From CBDAPE01 sp965198325 (GTDB lineage: Bacteria > Pseudomonadota > Alphaproteobacteria > UBA828 > JAPUJA01): a stretch of 64,000 bases of DNA. The position numbers and the translations under genes were made by a program. The notes below the pieces were generated by a model. The model made no database searches and was not told the DNA's origin. It saw only the letters and a list, made by a program, of their open reading frames with translations. Location: NCBI GenBank assembly GCA_965198325.1, contig CBDAPE010000016.1:62001-126000 (forward strand), in the 5' to 3' direction. Shown in pieces: positions 56,520-64,000 of this stretch (the first letter of the stretch is position 1; each line of letters opens with the position of its first letter).

Positions 56520-57923
56520 ATGGCGAATGATCCGTCCAACGGCGGTCGGGAGGCTCAGGCCGAGGCGCTCGGTCCGGAGGGGCTTTACGGCCTGACGGCC
56601 ACCCTCGTCGACGCAGTTCGCGACAGTATTGCGCACGGCGATCCTCCGCGCCTGAGAAGCCTGGTCAACCCGCTTCACGTCGCCGATCAGGCGGACCTGC
56701 TCGAACGCCTTTCGCGCGACGAGCAGCGGACCCTTGTCGACGCGTTGCGCGAGACCTTCGATGCTGAAGTTCTGACCTATTGCAACGAGACTGTTCGCAA
56801 CGAGATCGTCGATCAGCTCAGCACCGACGACCTCGCCGCCGCCGTCGCCGAGCTCGAGACTGACGATGCGGTCACTCTGATCGAGGACCTCGACGAGGAC
56901 GAACAACGCGAGGTGCTCGAAGCCGTCCCGGCTAAGGACCGCCTCGAAGTTCAGGAGGGCCTCCAATACCCGGACGACAGCGCCGGCCGTTTGATGCAGC
57001 ACGAACTGGTTGCCGTGGCGGCCTTCTGGACCGTGGGTCAAACGATCGACACCATGCGCGAGACGGCGGACCTGCCCGACACCTTTTACGAAATCTTCGT
57101 CGTCGACCCCAAGCATCGGCCCGTCGGGACCGTCTCGCTCAGCAGGCTCTTGCGCAACAAGCGGCCCGTGCGGGTCGGCGACATCATGGAAACCGATCTC
57201 AAAACGATCCCGGCCGAAATGGATCAGGAAGAAGTCGCTTACGTGTTTGACCAGTACGATCTGGTTTCCGCCCCGGTGGTCAATGCCGAAGACCGTCTGA
57301 TCGGCGTGGTTACAGTGGATGACGTCGTGGATGTTATCCAGGAAGAAGCAGAAGAAGACATCATGCGCCTCGGCGGTGTGGTCGAAACCGACCTGTACCG
57401 CGCCGCGTTCCGCACGGCCCGGGGTCGGGCGACCTGGCTGCTGGTCAATCTCGGAACGGCGATTCTCGCGTCCGTGGTGATCTATCAGTTCGATGCCACG
57501 ATCGAACAGATCGTCGCACTTGCCGTACTCATGCCCATCGTCGCGTCGATGGGAGGCAATGCAGGAACTCAGACCATGACCGTCGCGGTGCGCGCGCTGG
57601 CCACCCGCGAGCTGACCGCCAGCAATGCACTCCGCATCTTCGGCAAGGAGGTGCTGGTCGGCGGTTTCAACGGACTCGTCTTCGCCGCTCTGATCGGCTT
57701 GATCGCGGCTCTCTGGTACGATGACATTCCGCTCGGCGGGGTGATTGCCGCGGCGATGGTGGTGAACATGCTGGTTGCCGGGGTGTCGGGAATGATCATT
57801 CCGCTTGCTCTGGCGCGGTTGAAGATCGACCCGGCGACGGCTGCCGGGGTGTTGCTGACGACCGTGACCGACGTCGTCGGGTTTTTCGCGTTCCTGGGGC
57901 TCGCGGCCCTGTTCCTGCTCTAA
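56520..57923 (+). CDS. mgtE: Magnesium transporter MgtE
   Basis: A 467-residue inner-membrane channel. Domains in order: superhelical N domain (about 35-135, with LSRDEQRTLVDALRETFD), two CBS domains (about 138-260, with FVVDPKHRPVGTVSLSRLL-like and ISAPVVNAEDRLIGVVTVDDVVD-like text), a plug helix, and five membrane helices. The pore signature VLMPIVASMGGNAGTQT is present near residue 350. The CBS region senses intracellular magnesium. Confidence 0.95.
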   Translation: MANDPSNGGREAQAEALGPEGLYGLTATLVDAVRDSIAHGDPPRLRSLVNPLHVADQADLLERLSRDEQRTLVDALRETFDAEVLTYCNETVRNEIVDQLSTDDLAAAVAELETDDAVTLIEDLDEDEQREVLEAVPAKDRLEVQEGLQYPDDSAGRLMQHELVAVAAFWTVGQTIDTMRETADLPDTFYEIFVVDPKHRPVGTVSLSRLLRNKRPVRVGDIMETDLKTIPAEMDQEEVAYVFDQYDLVSAPVVNAEDRLIGVVTVDDVVDVIQEEAEEDIMRLGGVVETDLYRAAFRTARGRATWLLVNLGTAILASVVIYQFDATIEQIVALAVLMPIVASMGGNAGTQTMTVAVRALATRELTASNALRIFGKEVLVGGFNGLVFAALIGLIAALWYDDIPLGGVIAAAMVVNMLVAGVSGMIIPLALARLKIDPATAAGVLLTTVTDVVGFFAFLGLAALFLL

Positions 57924-57940
57924 CGCCGGGGGTCTTGGCG

Positions 57941-59113
57941 ATGATTTCGAACCGCTATCCGACACTTGATTTCGACCTCGGCGAAACCGCCGGCATGATC
58001 CGCGATTCCGTCGCCGCCTTCGCCGGCGATGAAATCGCTCCGCGCGCGGCCGAGATCGACCGGACCAACGATTTTCCGCTCGATCTGTGGCCCAAGATGG
58101 GCGAACTCGGTCTGCTCGGCATCACGGTCGAGGAGGAGTATGGCGGCGCCGGGCTCGGCTATCTCGAGCATGTCGTGGCCCTGGAGGAAGTCAGCCGCGC
58201 TTCGGCTTCGGTCGGTCTGAGCTACGGCGCTCACTCTAATCTCTGCGTCAACCAGATCCGGCGCAGCGGCAACGAGGAGCAGAAACAGCGTTATCTGCCC
58301 AGGCTCATTTCGGGCGAGCATGTTGGTGCGCTTGCGATGAGCGAACCGGGCGCCGGCTCGGATGTGGTTTCCATGCGCACCCGGGCCGACAAAAAGGGCG
58401 ATCGCTACATCATCAACGGCAACAAGATGTGGATCACCAACGGCCCGGATGCCGACGTGCTGGTGGTCTATGCCAAGACCGATCCCGACGCGGGCAAGCG
58501 AGGCATTTCCGCCTTCCTCATCGAAAAGGGGATGACCGGTTTCTCGACCGCTCAGAAGCTCGACAAGCTCGGCATGCGCGGTTCGAATACGTGCGAGCTG
58601 GTCTTCGAGGATTGCGAGGTTCCGGCGGAGAACCTCCTGGGCGAGGCGGGCACGGGTGTGCGAATTCTGATGAGCGGTCTGGATTACGAGCGCCTCGTGC
58701 TCTCGGCGGGTCCGGTCGGCATAATGCAGGCCTGTATGGACGTGGTGCTTCCCTACGTTCACGAGCGCAAGCAGTTCGGCGAGCCGATCGGCAATTTCCA
58801 GCTCATCCAGGGCAAGATCGCCGACATGTACACGACCATGAATGCGTCCCGGGCTTATGTCTACGCCGTTGCCAAGGCCTGCGACCGGGGCGAGACCACC
58901 CGCAAAGACGCGGCGGGGGCGATCCTCTACGCGTCCGAAAAAGCCACCTGGATGGCGCTCGAAGCCATACAATGTCTGGGCGGAAACGGTTATATTAACG
59001 ACTACGATACGGGTCGGCTGCTGCGCGACGCCAAGCTCTATGAAATCGGCGCCGGCACGTCGGAAATTCGCCGCATGTTGATCGGCCGCGAGCTCTTCGA
59101 GGAAAGCGCATAA
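57941..59113 (+). CDS. ivd: Isovaleryl-CoA dehydrogenase
   Basis: A 390-residue FAD enzyme of leucine breakdown, oxidising isovaleryl-CoA to 3-methylcrotonyl-CoA. The catalytic Glu is in LDYERLVLSAG (near residue 245), the position special to isovaleryl-CoA dehydrogenases; general acyl-CoA dehydrogenases carry it near residue 365, where this protein has IGAGTSEIRR instead. LAMSEPGAGSDVVSMRTRA and ITNGPDADVLVVYAK are also typical. ATG at 57941 was preferred to a TTG two codons upstream. No methylcrotonyl-CoA carboxylase genes follow here. Confidence 0.93.
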   Translation: MISNRYPTLDFDLGETAGMIRDSVAAFAGDEIAPRAAEIDRTNDFPLDLWPKMGELGLLGITVEEEYGGAGLGYLEHVVALEEVSRASASVGLSYGAHSNLCVNQIRRSGNEEQKQRYLPRLISGEHVGALAMSEPGAGSDVVSMRTRADKKGDRYIINGNKMWITNGPDADVLVVYAKTDPDAGKRGISAFLIEKGMTGFSTAQKLDKLGMRGSNTCELVFEDCEVPAENLLGEAGTGVRILMSGLDYERLVLSAGPVGIMQACMDVVLPYVHERKQFGEPIGNFQLIQGKIADMYTTMNASRAYVYAVAKACDRGETTRKDAAGAILYASEKATWMALEAIQCLGGNGYINDYDTGRLLRDAKLYEIGAGTSEIRRMLIGRELFEESA

Positions 59114-59292
59114 TGGCTCTGGAGATGCGCTCCAGCTGCGAAAATTGCGAGACCGCCCTTCCCATGGGCGGAGCCGCACATATCTGTTCTTATGAGTGCA
59201 CCTTTTGCACGGACTGTACGTCGGCCATGGATGGCGTGTGCCTAAATTGTGGCGGGGAAGTTGTTCCCCGGCCCCGGCGTGCCGCCGACTGA
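59113..59292 (+). CDS. DUF1272 small cysteine-rich protein
   Basis: A 59-residue protein whose ATG overlaps the ivd stop (TAATG). It has four CxxC pairs or near pairs: SCENC, ICSYECTFCTDC and CLNC, ending GGEVVPRPRRAAD. That pattern matches DUF1272 proteins, probably zinc-binding; the job is unknown. The tight overlap suggests cotranslation with ivd. Confidence 0.88.
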   Translation: MALEMRSSCENCETALPMGGAAHICSYECTFCTDCTSAMDGVCLNCGGEVVPRPRRAAD

Positions 59293-59341
59293 ACCGATAA
59301 CCGACGATCCGTCACAACGCCACACGAAAGGCAGTTAATCG

Positions 59342-60529
59342 ATGTCCGACGACGCCATTGTAATCGTGTCCGCCATGCGCACCCCGATGGGCGGGTTCCA
59401 GGGAGCACTTTCCGCCGTCACTGCGCCCGAGCTGGGTTCCGTCGCCATCAAGGCCGCGCTGGAGCGCGCCGGGGTCCCGCCTGAGGATGTTGACGAGGTC
59501 ATCATGGGCTGCGTGCTGCCGGCCGGACAGGGCCAGGCGCCTGCGCGTCAGGCCTCGCTCGGGGCCGGCGTGCCGGTCGATGCGGGCTGTACCACGGTCA
59601 ACAAGATGTGCGGCTCGGGGATGAAAGCGGCCATGTTCGGCCACGATCTGCTGAAGGCGGGCAGTGGCGATATCATCGTGGCCGGGGGCCTCGAGAGCAT
59701 GACGAACGCGCCCTATCTTCTCGACCGGGCGCGGGGAGGCTATCGTATGGGGCACGGTCAGGTCTACGACCACATGTTCCTCGACGGCATCGAGGACGCC
59801 TACGACAAGGGCAGCCTGATGGGCGTCTTCGCCGAGAATACGGCGGAAAAGTACCAGTTCACCCGGGAGCAGCAGGACGAGTTCGCGATCACCTCGCTGG
59901 GCCGCGCGAAGGCGGCGAACGAAGATGGCAGCTTCGCCGGAGAGACCGCGCCGGTGACGGTCAAGGGCCGCAAGGGCGATACGGTGGTCGAACGCGACGA
60001 GCAGCCGTTCAATGCGAATCTCGAGAAGATCCCGACCCTGCGTCCGGCCTTCCGCAAGGACGGCACGGTGACCGCCGCCAACTCCAGTTCGATATCCGAC
60101 GGGGCAGCGGCGATCGTCCTGATGCGGGCGTCGGAAGCCGAACGGCGAGGCCTTGTCCCGCTGGCGAAGATCGTCGCCCACAGCACCCATTCCCAAGAGC
60201 CCGAATGGTTCACGACGGCGCCGGTCGGCGCGCTGCGGGCGCTCCTGGAGCGGACCGGCTGGTCGACCGGCGAGGTCGATCTCTATGAAATCAACGAAGC
60301 CTTCGCGGTGGTCACGATGGCGGCGATGCGCGATCTCGACCTGCCCCACGACAAGGTCAATATCCGGGGCGGGGCGTGTGCGCTGGGTCATCCGATCGGG
60401 GCTTCGGGCGCCCGGGTCATGGTCACCCTGCTGTCCGCGATGGCGGATCGCGACGTCGACAAGGGCGTCGCCACGCTGTGTATCGGCGGCGGCGAAGCCA
60501 CCGCGATCGCGGTCGAACGGCTGCATTAA
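59342..60529 (+). CDS. Acetyl-CoA acetyltransferase (thiolase)
   Basis: A 395-residue class II thiolase. The nucleophile is Cys90 in GCTTVNKMCGSGMKA. YEINEAFAVV and CALGHPIGASGARVMVTLL supply the active-site His, and LCIGGGEATAIAVERL the second Cys. It either condenses two acetyl-CoA or cleaves acetoacetyl-CoA; given ivd upstream, degradation is likely. Start ATG at 59342 after ACGAAAGGCAG. Confidence 0.94.
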   Translation: MSDDAIVIVSAMRTPMGGFQGALSAVTAPELGSVAIKAALERAGVPPEDVDEVIMGCVLPAGQGQAPARQASLGAGVPVDAGCTTVNKMCGSGMKAAMFGHDLLKAGSGDIIVAGGLESMTNAPYLLDRARGGYRMGHGQVYDHMFLDGIEDAYDKGSLMGVFAENTAEKYQFTREQQDEFAITSLGRAKAANEDGSFAGETAPVTVKGRKGDTVVERDEQPFNANLEKIPTLRPAFRKDGTVTAANSSSISDGAAAIVLMRASEAERRGLVPLAKIVAHSTHSQEPEWFTTAPVGALRALLERTGWSTGEVDLYEINEAFAVVTMAAMRDLDLPHDKVNIRGGACALGHPIGASGARVMVTLLSAMADRDVDKGVATLCIGGGEATAIAVERLH

Positions 60530-60561
60530 TACCCGCTATAAAAAAGGGAGGATCGAGACCC

Positions 60562-61155
60562 ATGGCATTAATTGAGATTCCGGCCCGCAAGGGCAAGGCC
60601 GCGACGGTAAAGAAGGGCCAGCAGATCAAGCTGATCAACACCCACGGCACCCAGGTCGTCGACACCTGGGCGTTCAATGCCGCCGACGTCAGCGAATTCC
60701 TGTCCTTTCCCCATACCCATACCCAGACCGAACATCTCATTCCCCGGGTTGGCGATGTCATGGTGACCAACCGGCGCCGCCCCATCCTGACCATCGTCGA
60801 GGACACCTCGCCGGGGATCCACGATACCCAGTGCGCGGCCTGCGACCGCTACCGCTATGCGCTCCTGGGCGTCGAGGGCTTTCACGACAGCTGCAGCGAC
60901 AACCTGTTCGCCAGCCTGAGCGAACTTGGCCTGACGCCCAGCCATACGCCCCAGCCGCTCAACGCCTTCATGAACATTCCGATCAGCGAAGACAACAGCA
61001 TCGCGTTCGAGCCGACCGTTTCGAAAGCGGGCGACTACCTGCTGTTCCGGGCCGAGATGGACCTGGTCGTGGCATTCTCCTGCTGCCCCCAGGACATCGT
61101 GCCGATCAACGGCCCCGACTGCACGCCGGTCGATGCCCACTTCGAGATCGCCTGA
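60562..61155 (+). CDS. DUF1989 protein (urea carboxylase-associated family)
   Basis: A 197-residue protein of the family annotated as urea amidolyase/carboxylase-associated (DUF1989). Landmarks are GQQIKLINTHGTQVVDTWAFNAADVSEFLS, HTHTQTEHLIPRVGD, PGIHDTQCAACDRYRY with conserved Cys, and LNAFMNIPI. A strong AGGGAGG ribosome site is 11 bases before the ATG, so the upstream extension was rejected. Biochemistry of the family is thin. It is followed 8 bp later by a RidA-family gene. Confidence 0.88.
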   Translation: MALIEIPARKGKAATVKKGQQIKLINTHGTQVVDTWAFNAADVSEFLSFPHTHTQTEHLIPRVGDVMVTNRRRPILTIVEDTSPGIHDTQCAACDRYRYALLGVEGFHDSCSDNLFASLSELGLTPSHTPQPLNAFMNIPISEDNSIAFEPTVSKAGDYLLFRAEMDLVVAFSCCPQDIVPINGPDCTPVDAHFEIA

Positions 61156-61163
61156 GCGGTCCG

Positions 61164-61550
61164 ATGACCCGCCGCCTGATATCGACCGGCTCCCGGTTCG
61201 AGGAGATCACCGGCTATAACCGCGCCGTCGTCGACGGCGAGTGGATCTTCGTGTCCGGCTGCACGGGCTACGACTACCCGGCGGACACCGTCTCTGAGGA
61301 TATCGGCGAACAGACCCACCAGATCTTCCGCAATATCGAGGCCGCCTTGAGGGAGGCCGGCGGGAGCCTCGCCGATGTCGTGCGCACCCGGGTGATCATT
61401 TCGGAACAGCGCTACTGCGAGGACGTCGGGCCGATCCTGGGCGAGTATTTCCGCGACATCCGGCCGGCCAACACGATCTGGATCGCGCCCCTGGCCGACC
61501 CCCGCATCAAGGTCGAAATCGAGGTCACGGCGCTCAAGCGCGACGCCTGA
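61164..61550 (+). CDS. RidA/YER057c-family protein
   Basis: A 128-residue small trimeric enzyme fold. RidA deaminates reactive enamine or imine intermediates. The block FVSGCTGYDYPADTVSEDIGEQTHQIFRNIEAAL and the C-terminal PANTIWIAPLADPRIKVEIEVTALK are the family text. The usual catalytic Arg is recognisable in VVRTRVII. It likely pairs with the DUF1989 gene just upstream. Confidence 0.9.
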   Translation: MTRRLISTGSRFEEITGYNRAVVDGEWIFVSGCTGYDYPADTVSEDIGEQTHQIFRNIEAALREAGGSLADVVRTRVIISEQRYCEDVGPILGEYFRDIRPANTIWIAPLADPRIKVEIEVTALKRDA

Positions 61551-61582
61551 GACGTCCGCGAGCCCAGAGAGCGAGCAACGGC

Positions 61583-62737
61583 ATGCAGAGCAACCTTCCC
61601 CAGTTCCTGACCGACGAGCAGGTCATGATCCGCGACATGGCGCGAAATTTCGCGCAAAGCGAGCTGCGGCCCCACTCGGCGGACTGGGACCGCTCCGGCG
61701 AATTCCCGGCGGCCGCGGTCAGGCAGATGGGCCAGCTCGGCCTGATGGGCGTTCTCGTGCCCGAGGAATATGACGGCGCGGGCGCCGATTACCTGTCCTA
61801 CGCGCTGGTGATGGAGGAGATCGCGGCGGGCGACGCCGCCTGCTCGACCGTGCTCACGGTGAACAATTCGCTGTGCTGCACGACGATCCTCAATTACGGC
61901 ACCGAGGACCAGAAGCAGACCTGGCTCCGGCCGATCGCCCGGGGCGACTACCACGCGGCGTTCGGGCTGACCGAGCCGCAAGCCGGCTCCGACGCCTCGA
62001 ACCTGCGGACCCGCGCCGTGCGCGACGGCGAGGAGTTCGTCATCAACGGCACCAAGCAGTTCATCAGCAGCGGCGAGAGCGGGGGCTTCACGCTGATCTT
62101 CGCGATGACCGATCCCGACGCCGGCAAGAAGGGGATCAGCGCCTTCATCGTGCCCCGGGATGCGCCCGGCTATATCGTGGCGAGCAAGGAAACCAAGCTC
62201 GGCCAGCGGGCCTCGGATACCTGCCAGTTGATCTTCGAGGACGTCCGGCTGCCGGCCGACCATCGGCTGGGCGAGGCGGGCGAGGGCTACAAGATCGCGC
62301 TGTCCAACCTGGCCGACGGGCGCATCGGAATCGGCGGCCAGGCGGTCGGCATCGCGCGCGCGGCCTACGAGGCGGCGCTCGCCTACGCCCGGGAGCGGGT
62401 GACCTTCGGCAAGCTGATCATCGAGCATCAGGCGGTAGCCTTCCGCCTCGCCGACATGGCGACCCAGGTCGAGGTGGCGCGCGAGATGGTCCACAAGGCG
62501 GCCCGGATGCGCGACGCCGAGCTGCCCTGCCTCAAGGAAGCCTGCATGGCCAAGCTGTTCGCCTCGGAGATGTGCGAGAAGGTCTGTTCGGACGCGATCC
62601 AGATCCACGGCGGCTACGGTTTCGTCGGCGATTTCCCGGTCGAGCAGTTCTACCGGGATTCGCGGATCTGCCAGATCTACGAGGGCACCAGCGACGTCCA
62701 GCGCATGGTCATCGCCCGCAACCTGATGACGGAGTAG
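61583..62737 (+). CDS. Acyl-CoA dehydrogenase
   Basis: A 384-residue FAD-dependent dehydrogenase. The general catalytic Glu is at residue 367 in QIYEGTSDVQR, as in short-chain acyl-CoA dehydrogenases. GLTEPQAGSDASNLRTRAVRD and FISSGESGGFTLIFAMTD bind FAD. The substrate cannot be set from sequence. It is 33 bp after the RidA gene and 11 bp before the isomerase-like gene. GC is high, about the top of the window. Confidence 0.93.
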   Translation: MQSNLPQFLTDEQVMIRDMARNFAQSELRPHSADWDRSGEFPAAAVRQMGQLGLMGVLVPEEYDGAGADYLSYALVMEEIAAGDAACSTVLTVNNSLCCTTILNYGTEDQKQTWLRPIARGDYHAAFGLTEPQAGSDASNLRTRAVRDGEEFVINGTKQFISSGESGGFTLIFAMTDPDAGKKGISAFIVPRDAPGYIVASKETKLGQRASDTCQLIFEDVRLPADHRLGEAGEGYKIALSNLADGRIGIGGQAVGIARAAYEAALAYARERVTFGKLIIEHQAVAFRLADMATQVEVAREMVHKAARMRDAELPCLKEACMAKLFASEMCEKVCSDAIQIHGGYGFVGDFPVEQFYRDSRICQIYEGTSDVQRMVIARNLMTE

Positions 62738-62748
62738 GGGAGACCGCC

Positions 62749-63351
62749 ATGGCCGGGCCGATCGACTACTATTTCGACTTCTCCTCGCCTTACGGCTACC
62801 TGGTTTCCGGGGAGATCGACGAATTCTCGGAAAAACACGGCCGATCAGTGACTTGGCGGCCGTTCTTGCTGGGAACCGTGTTCGGGCAGACCGGACAGGC
62901 GCCGCTCGCGGACCAGCCGATCAAGGGCGATTACTGCAAGCACGACTGGGAGCGCTTTTCCCGGCTGATGGGGATGCCCTACCGTCTGCCCGACCCGTTC
63001 CCGATCGCGACCGTCGCCGCCGCCCGGGCGTTCTACTGGCTGTGGGACCAGGACCCGGACGCCGCCAAGGCGCTGGGCCGTGCGCTGTTTACGGCCTATT
63101 TCGGCGAGGGCCGGAACATCTCGGGCGCCGAGGCCGTGATCGAGGTCGCGGGCGAGCAGGGCGTCGATAGGTCCGCGCTCGGGGCCGCGCTGGGCGACCA
63201 GGCGATCAAGGACCGGCTGCGGGCCGCGAACGACGCCGCGATCGAGCAGGGCGTGTTCGGCTCGCCGATCTTCGTCGTCGACGGCGAGATGTTCTGGGGC
63301 TCGGACCGGCTGTGGATGGTCAAGCGCTGGATCGAGCAAGGGGGGTGGTAG
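62749..63351 (+). CDS. 2-hydroxychromene-2-carboxylate isomerase-like (DsbA/kappa GST fold)
   Basis: A 200-residue protein of the DsbA/kappa-GST superfamily. It starts MAGPIDYYFDFSSPYGYL, with the Ser of FSSPYGY taking the place of the redox cysteine, and has RPFLLGTVFGQTG and the C-terminal GVFGSPIFVVDGEMFWGSDRLWMVKRWI. This layout is usual for HCCA isomerases, which act in naphthalene breakdown or on glutathione adducts. The ATG follows GGGGAGACCGCC. Confidence 0.9.
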   Translation: MAGPIDYYFDFSSPYGYLVSGEIDEFSEKHGRSVTWRPFLLGTVFGQTGQAPLADQPIKGDYCKHDWERFSRLMGMPYRLPDPFPIATVAAARAFYWLWDQDPDAAKALGRALFTAYFGEGRNISGAEAVIEVAGEQGVDRSALGAALGDQAIKDRLRAANDAAIEQGVFGSPIFVVDGEMFWGSDRLWMVKRWIEQGGW

Positions 63352-63360
63352 GGGGTACGG

Positions 63361-63498
63361 TTAGCGAGCCCGGCCAAGCGCATTCGGGTAAATCTCGGCT
63401 TCGATGTTGACATTCGAGAGCACGAACCCGACCGTTTTGCCGGCAATTCTGTTATGTTCCACGGCGGGCGCCGCCAGAGCACCAGCGTTGCCATTCAC
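63361..63498 (-). pseudogene. Fragment of a serine/threonine dehydratase C-terminus
   Basis: On the minus strand the 45 codons ending at the TAA of 63361-63363 read LAAPAVEHNRIAGKTVGFVLSNVNIEAEI, close to the C-terminal signature of PLP-dependent Ser/Thr dehydratases (AGKTVG-VLSGGN). Upstream of it the frame loses similarity and no start is apparent. It looks like a leftover after deletion. The 150 bases beyond it hold no gene I can support. Confidence 0.4.
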
Positions 63499-63650
63499 GC
63501 AATCATGAATTGTAAAACTTGAAATGTTCTTTGCTTGGAGTGGCGATGCTGCTAGCGTATGACAAAACGAAGCTGTGATAGAAGCAGTCGCCTAACGAAT
63601 TCAGTAGTCCGACAAGAAAGCGCGGGGACCGCAAGGCGAGAATATCCTAG

Positions 63651-64000
63651 GGGGCATCTAAATTGCCGCGCGGCTTCGGTATCTCAGAGCTGTTTCGCCA
63701 CGCGCCAGTCGGTACAGCCCGGTGGTTCGAGAATACCTCGACTTGGCTGTGCGCAATTTGGCGGTACCCAGACGACATTTTCAAAGCACTTACGCTGGTT
63801 CGCGCCTGCCTGATCTTCGTGGTCGTTGGAGGGCTGGCGTTGTGTTTACGCCCGCCAGCCAGGATGCTCTAGTGGCCCTGGCGGAAGAGCTTGGAGACAA
63901 TTTTCTGGCAGTCGCGTGCGGCAATTCCCCTGATCATATTCGTGTGGGCCTTCAGCGCCTGGTATTGGGCGCGCGTGCTGTTACGCATCAACTACAAGTT
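63651..64000 (+). pseudogene. Membrane-protein ORF interrupted by TAG, leaves the window
   Basis: A frame opens after a TAG at 63648. It has a TTG at 63663 but no ATG, and reads ALTLVRACLIFVVVGGLALC before a TAG at 63870. The same frame resumes at once as WPWRKSLETIFWQ, then a second hydrophobic run (IPLIIFVWAFSAWYWARVLL) to the edge. Two membrane-like stretches on either side of the stop suggest one broken gene, or a gene that truly starts after the stop. I cannot name the family. Confidence 0.35.

Noticed and set aside
57935..57940. TTG start for isovaleryl-CoA dehydrogenase
   Set aside because: The ATG at 57941 gives the usual 390-residue length and better spacing from the G-rich ribosome site.

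Overview
The window is a GC-rich alphaproteobacterial chromosome segment, probably from a Rhodospirillales-like lineage. The evidence is gene content: an ATP12-type F1-ATPase assembly chaperone, a propionyl-CoA carboxylase pair, a MaeB-type malic enzyme fused to a phosphotransacetylase-like domain, a PQQ operon, and the fused beta-str-S10-spc-alpha ribosomal superoperon. No rRNA genes, CRISPR array or prophage structure was seen.

Layout. (1) 1-5.4 kb: a divergent partial beta-propeller-like gene, an acetamidase/formamidase family gene, and the PQQ operon pqqABCDE, tightly coupled with overlapping stops and starts. (2) 5.4-8.1 kb: rlmB on the minus strand, then a promoter followed by tRNA-Tyr, tRNA-Gly, tuf1 and tRNA-Trp. 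(3) 8.1-20.1 kb: secE, nusG, rplK, rplA, rplJ, rplL, rpoB, rpoC. (4) 20.2-36.3 kb: a strong promoter, a structured leader, then the str operon (rpsL, rpsG, fusA, tuf2) and the S10 and spc operons from rpsJ to adk. (5) 36.3-42.7 kb: a 6,395-bp nested mobile element inserted exactly at the 3' end of adk. (6) 42.7-45.3 kb: the alpha operon (rpsM, rpsK, rpoA, rplQ), which has its own near-consensus promoter just beyond the insertion and a terminator at its end. (7) 45.3-54 kb: rarA, crcB, an RluC-type pseudouridine synthase, the ATP12 chaperone, pccB, a small membrane protein, pccA, a frameshifted acylphosphatase, lipB and tRNA-Leu. (8) 54.2-63.4 kb: maeB, mgtE, an isovaleryl-CoA dehydrogenase, a 59-residue DUF1272 protein, a thiolase, a DUF1989 protein, a RidA-family protein, an acyl-CoA dehydrogenase and a 2-hydroxychromene-2-carboxylate isomerase-like protein, all on the plus strand. 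(9) 63.4-64 kb: gene debris and an interrupted membrane ORF that leaves the window.

The main discovery is the insertion at 36317-42711. It has IS1-family-like inverted ends (GGTRCTGTCCTA), an 8-bp target duplication (AATTGCCT) and an IS1-like DDE transposase. It also carries an unknown passenger gene and a tRNA-like gene with a UAC anticodon and a damaged anticodon stem, set between two long hairpins. An IS21-type element sits inside it, and an IS256-type element with its own 8-bp target duplication (GACCTTCC) sits inside that element's istA. The outer insertion replaced the adk stop codon, so Adk gained five element-encoded residues. It lies 8 bp before the -35 box of the rpsM promoter, which probably explains why a 6.4-kb insertion in the most conserved bacterial gene cluster is tolerated.

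Other points of note are two tuf copies identical over 1,273 bp except for one silent base, with codon use unlike their neighbours; low-complexity charged C-terminal tails on L10, L3, L15, L17 and RpoC; and a terminator-like hairpin in the str leader.
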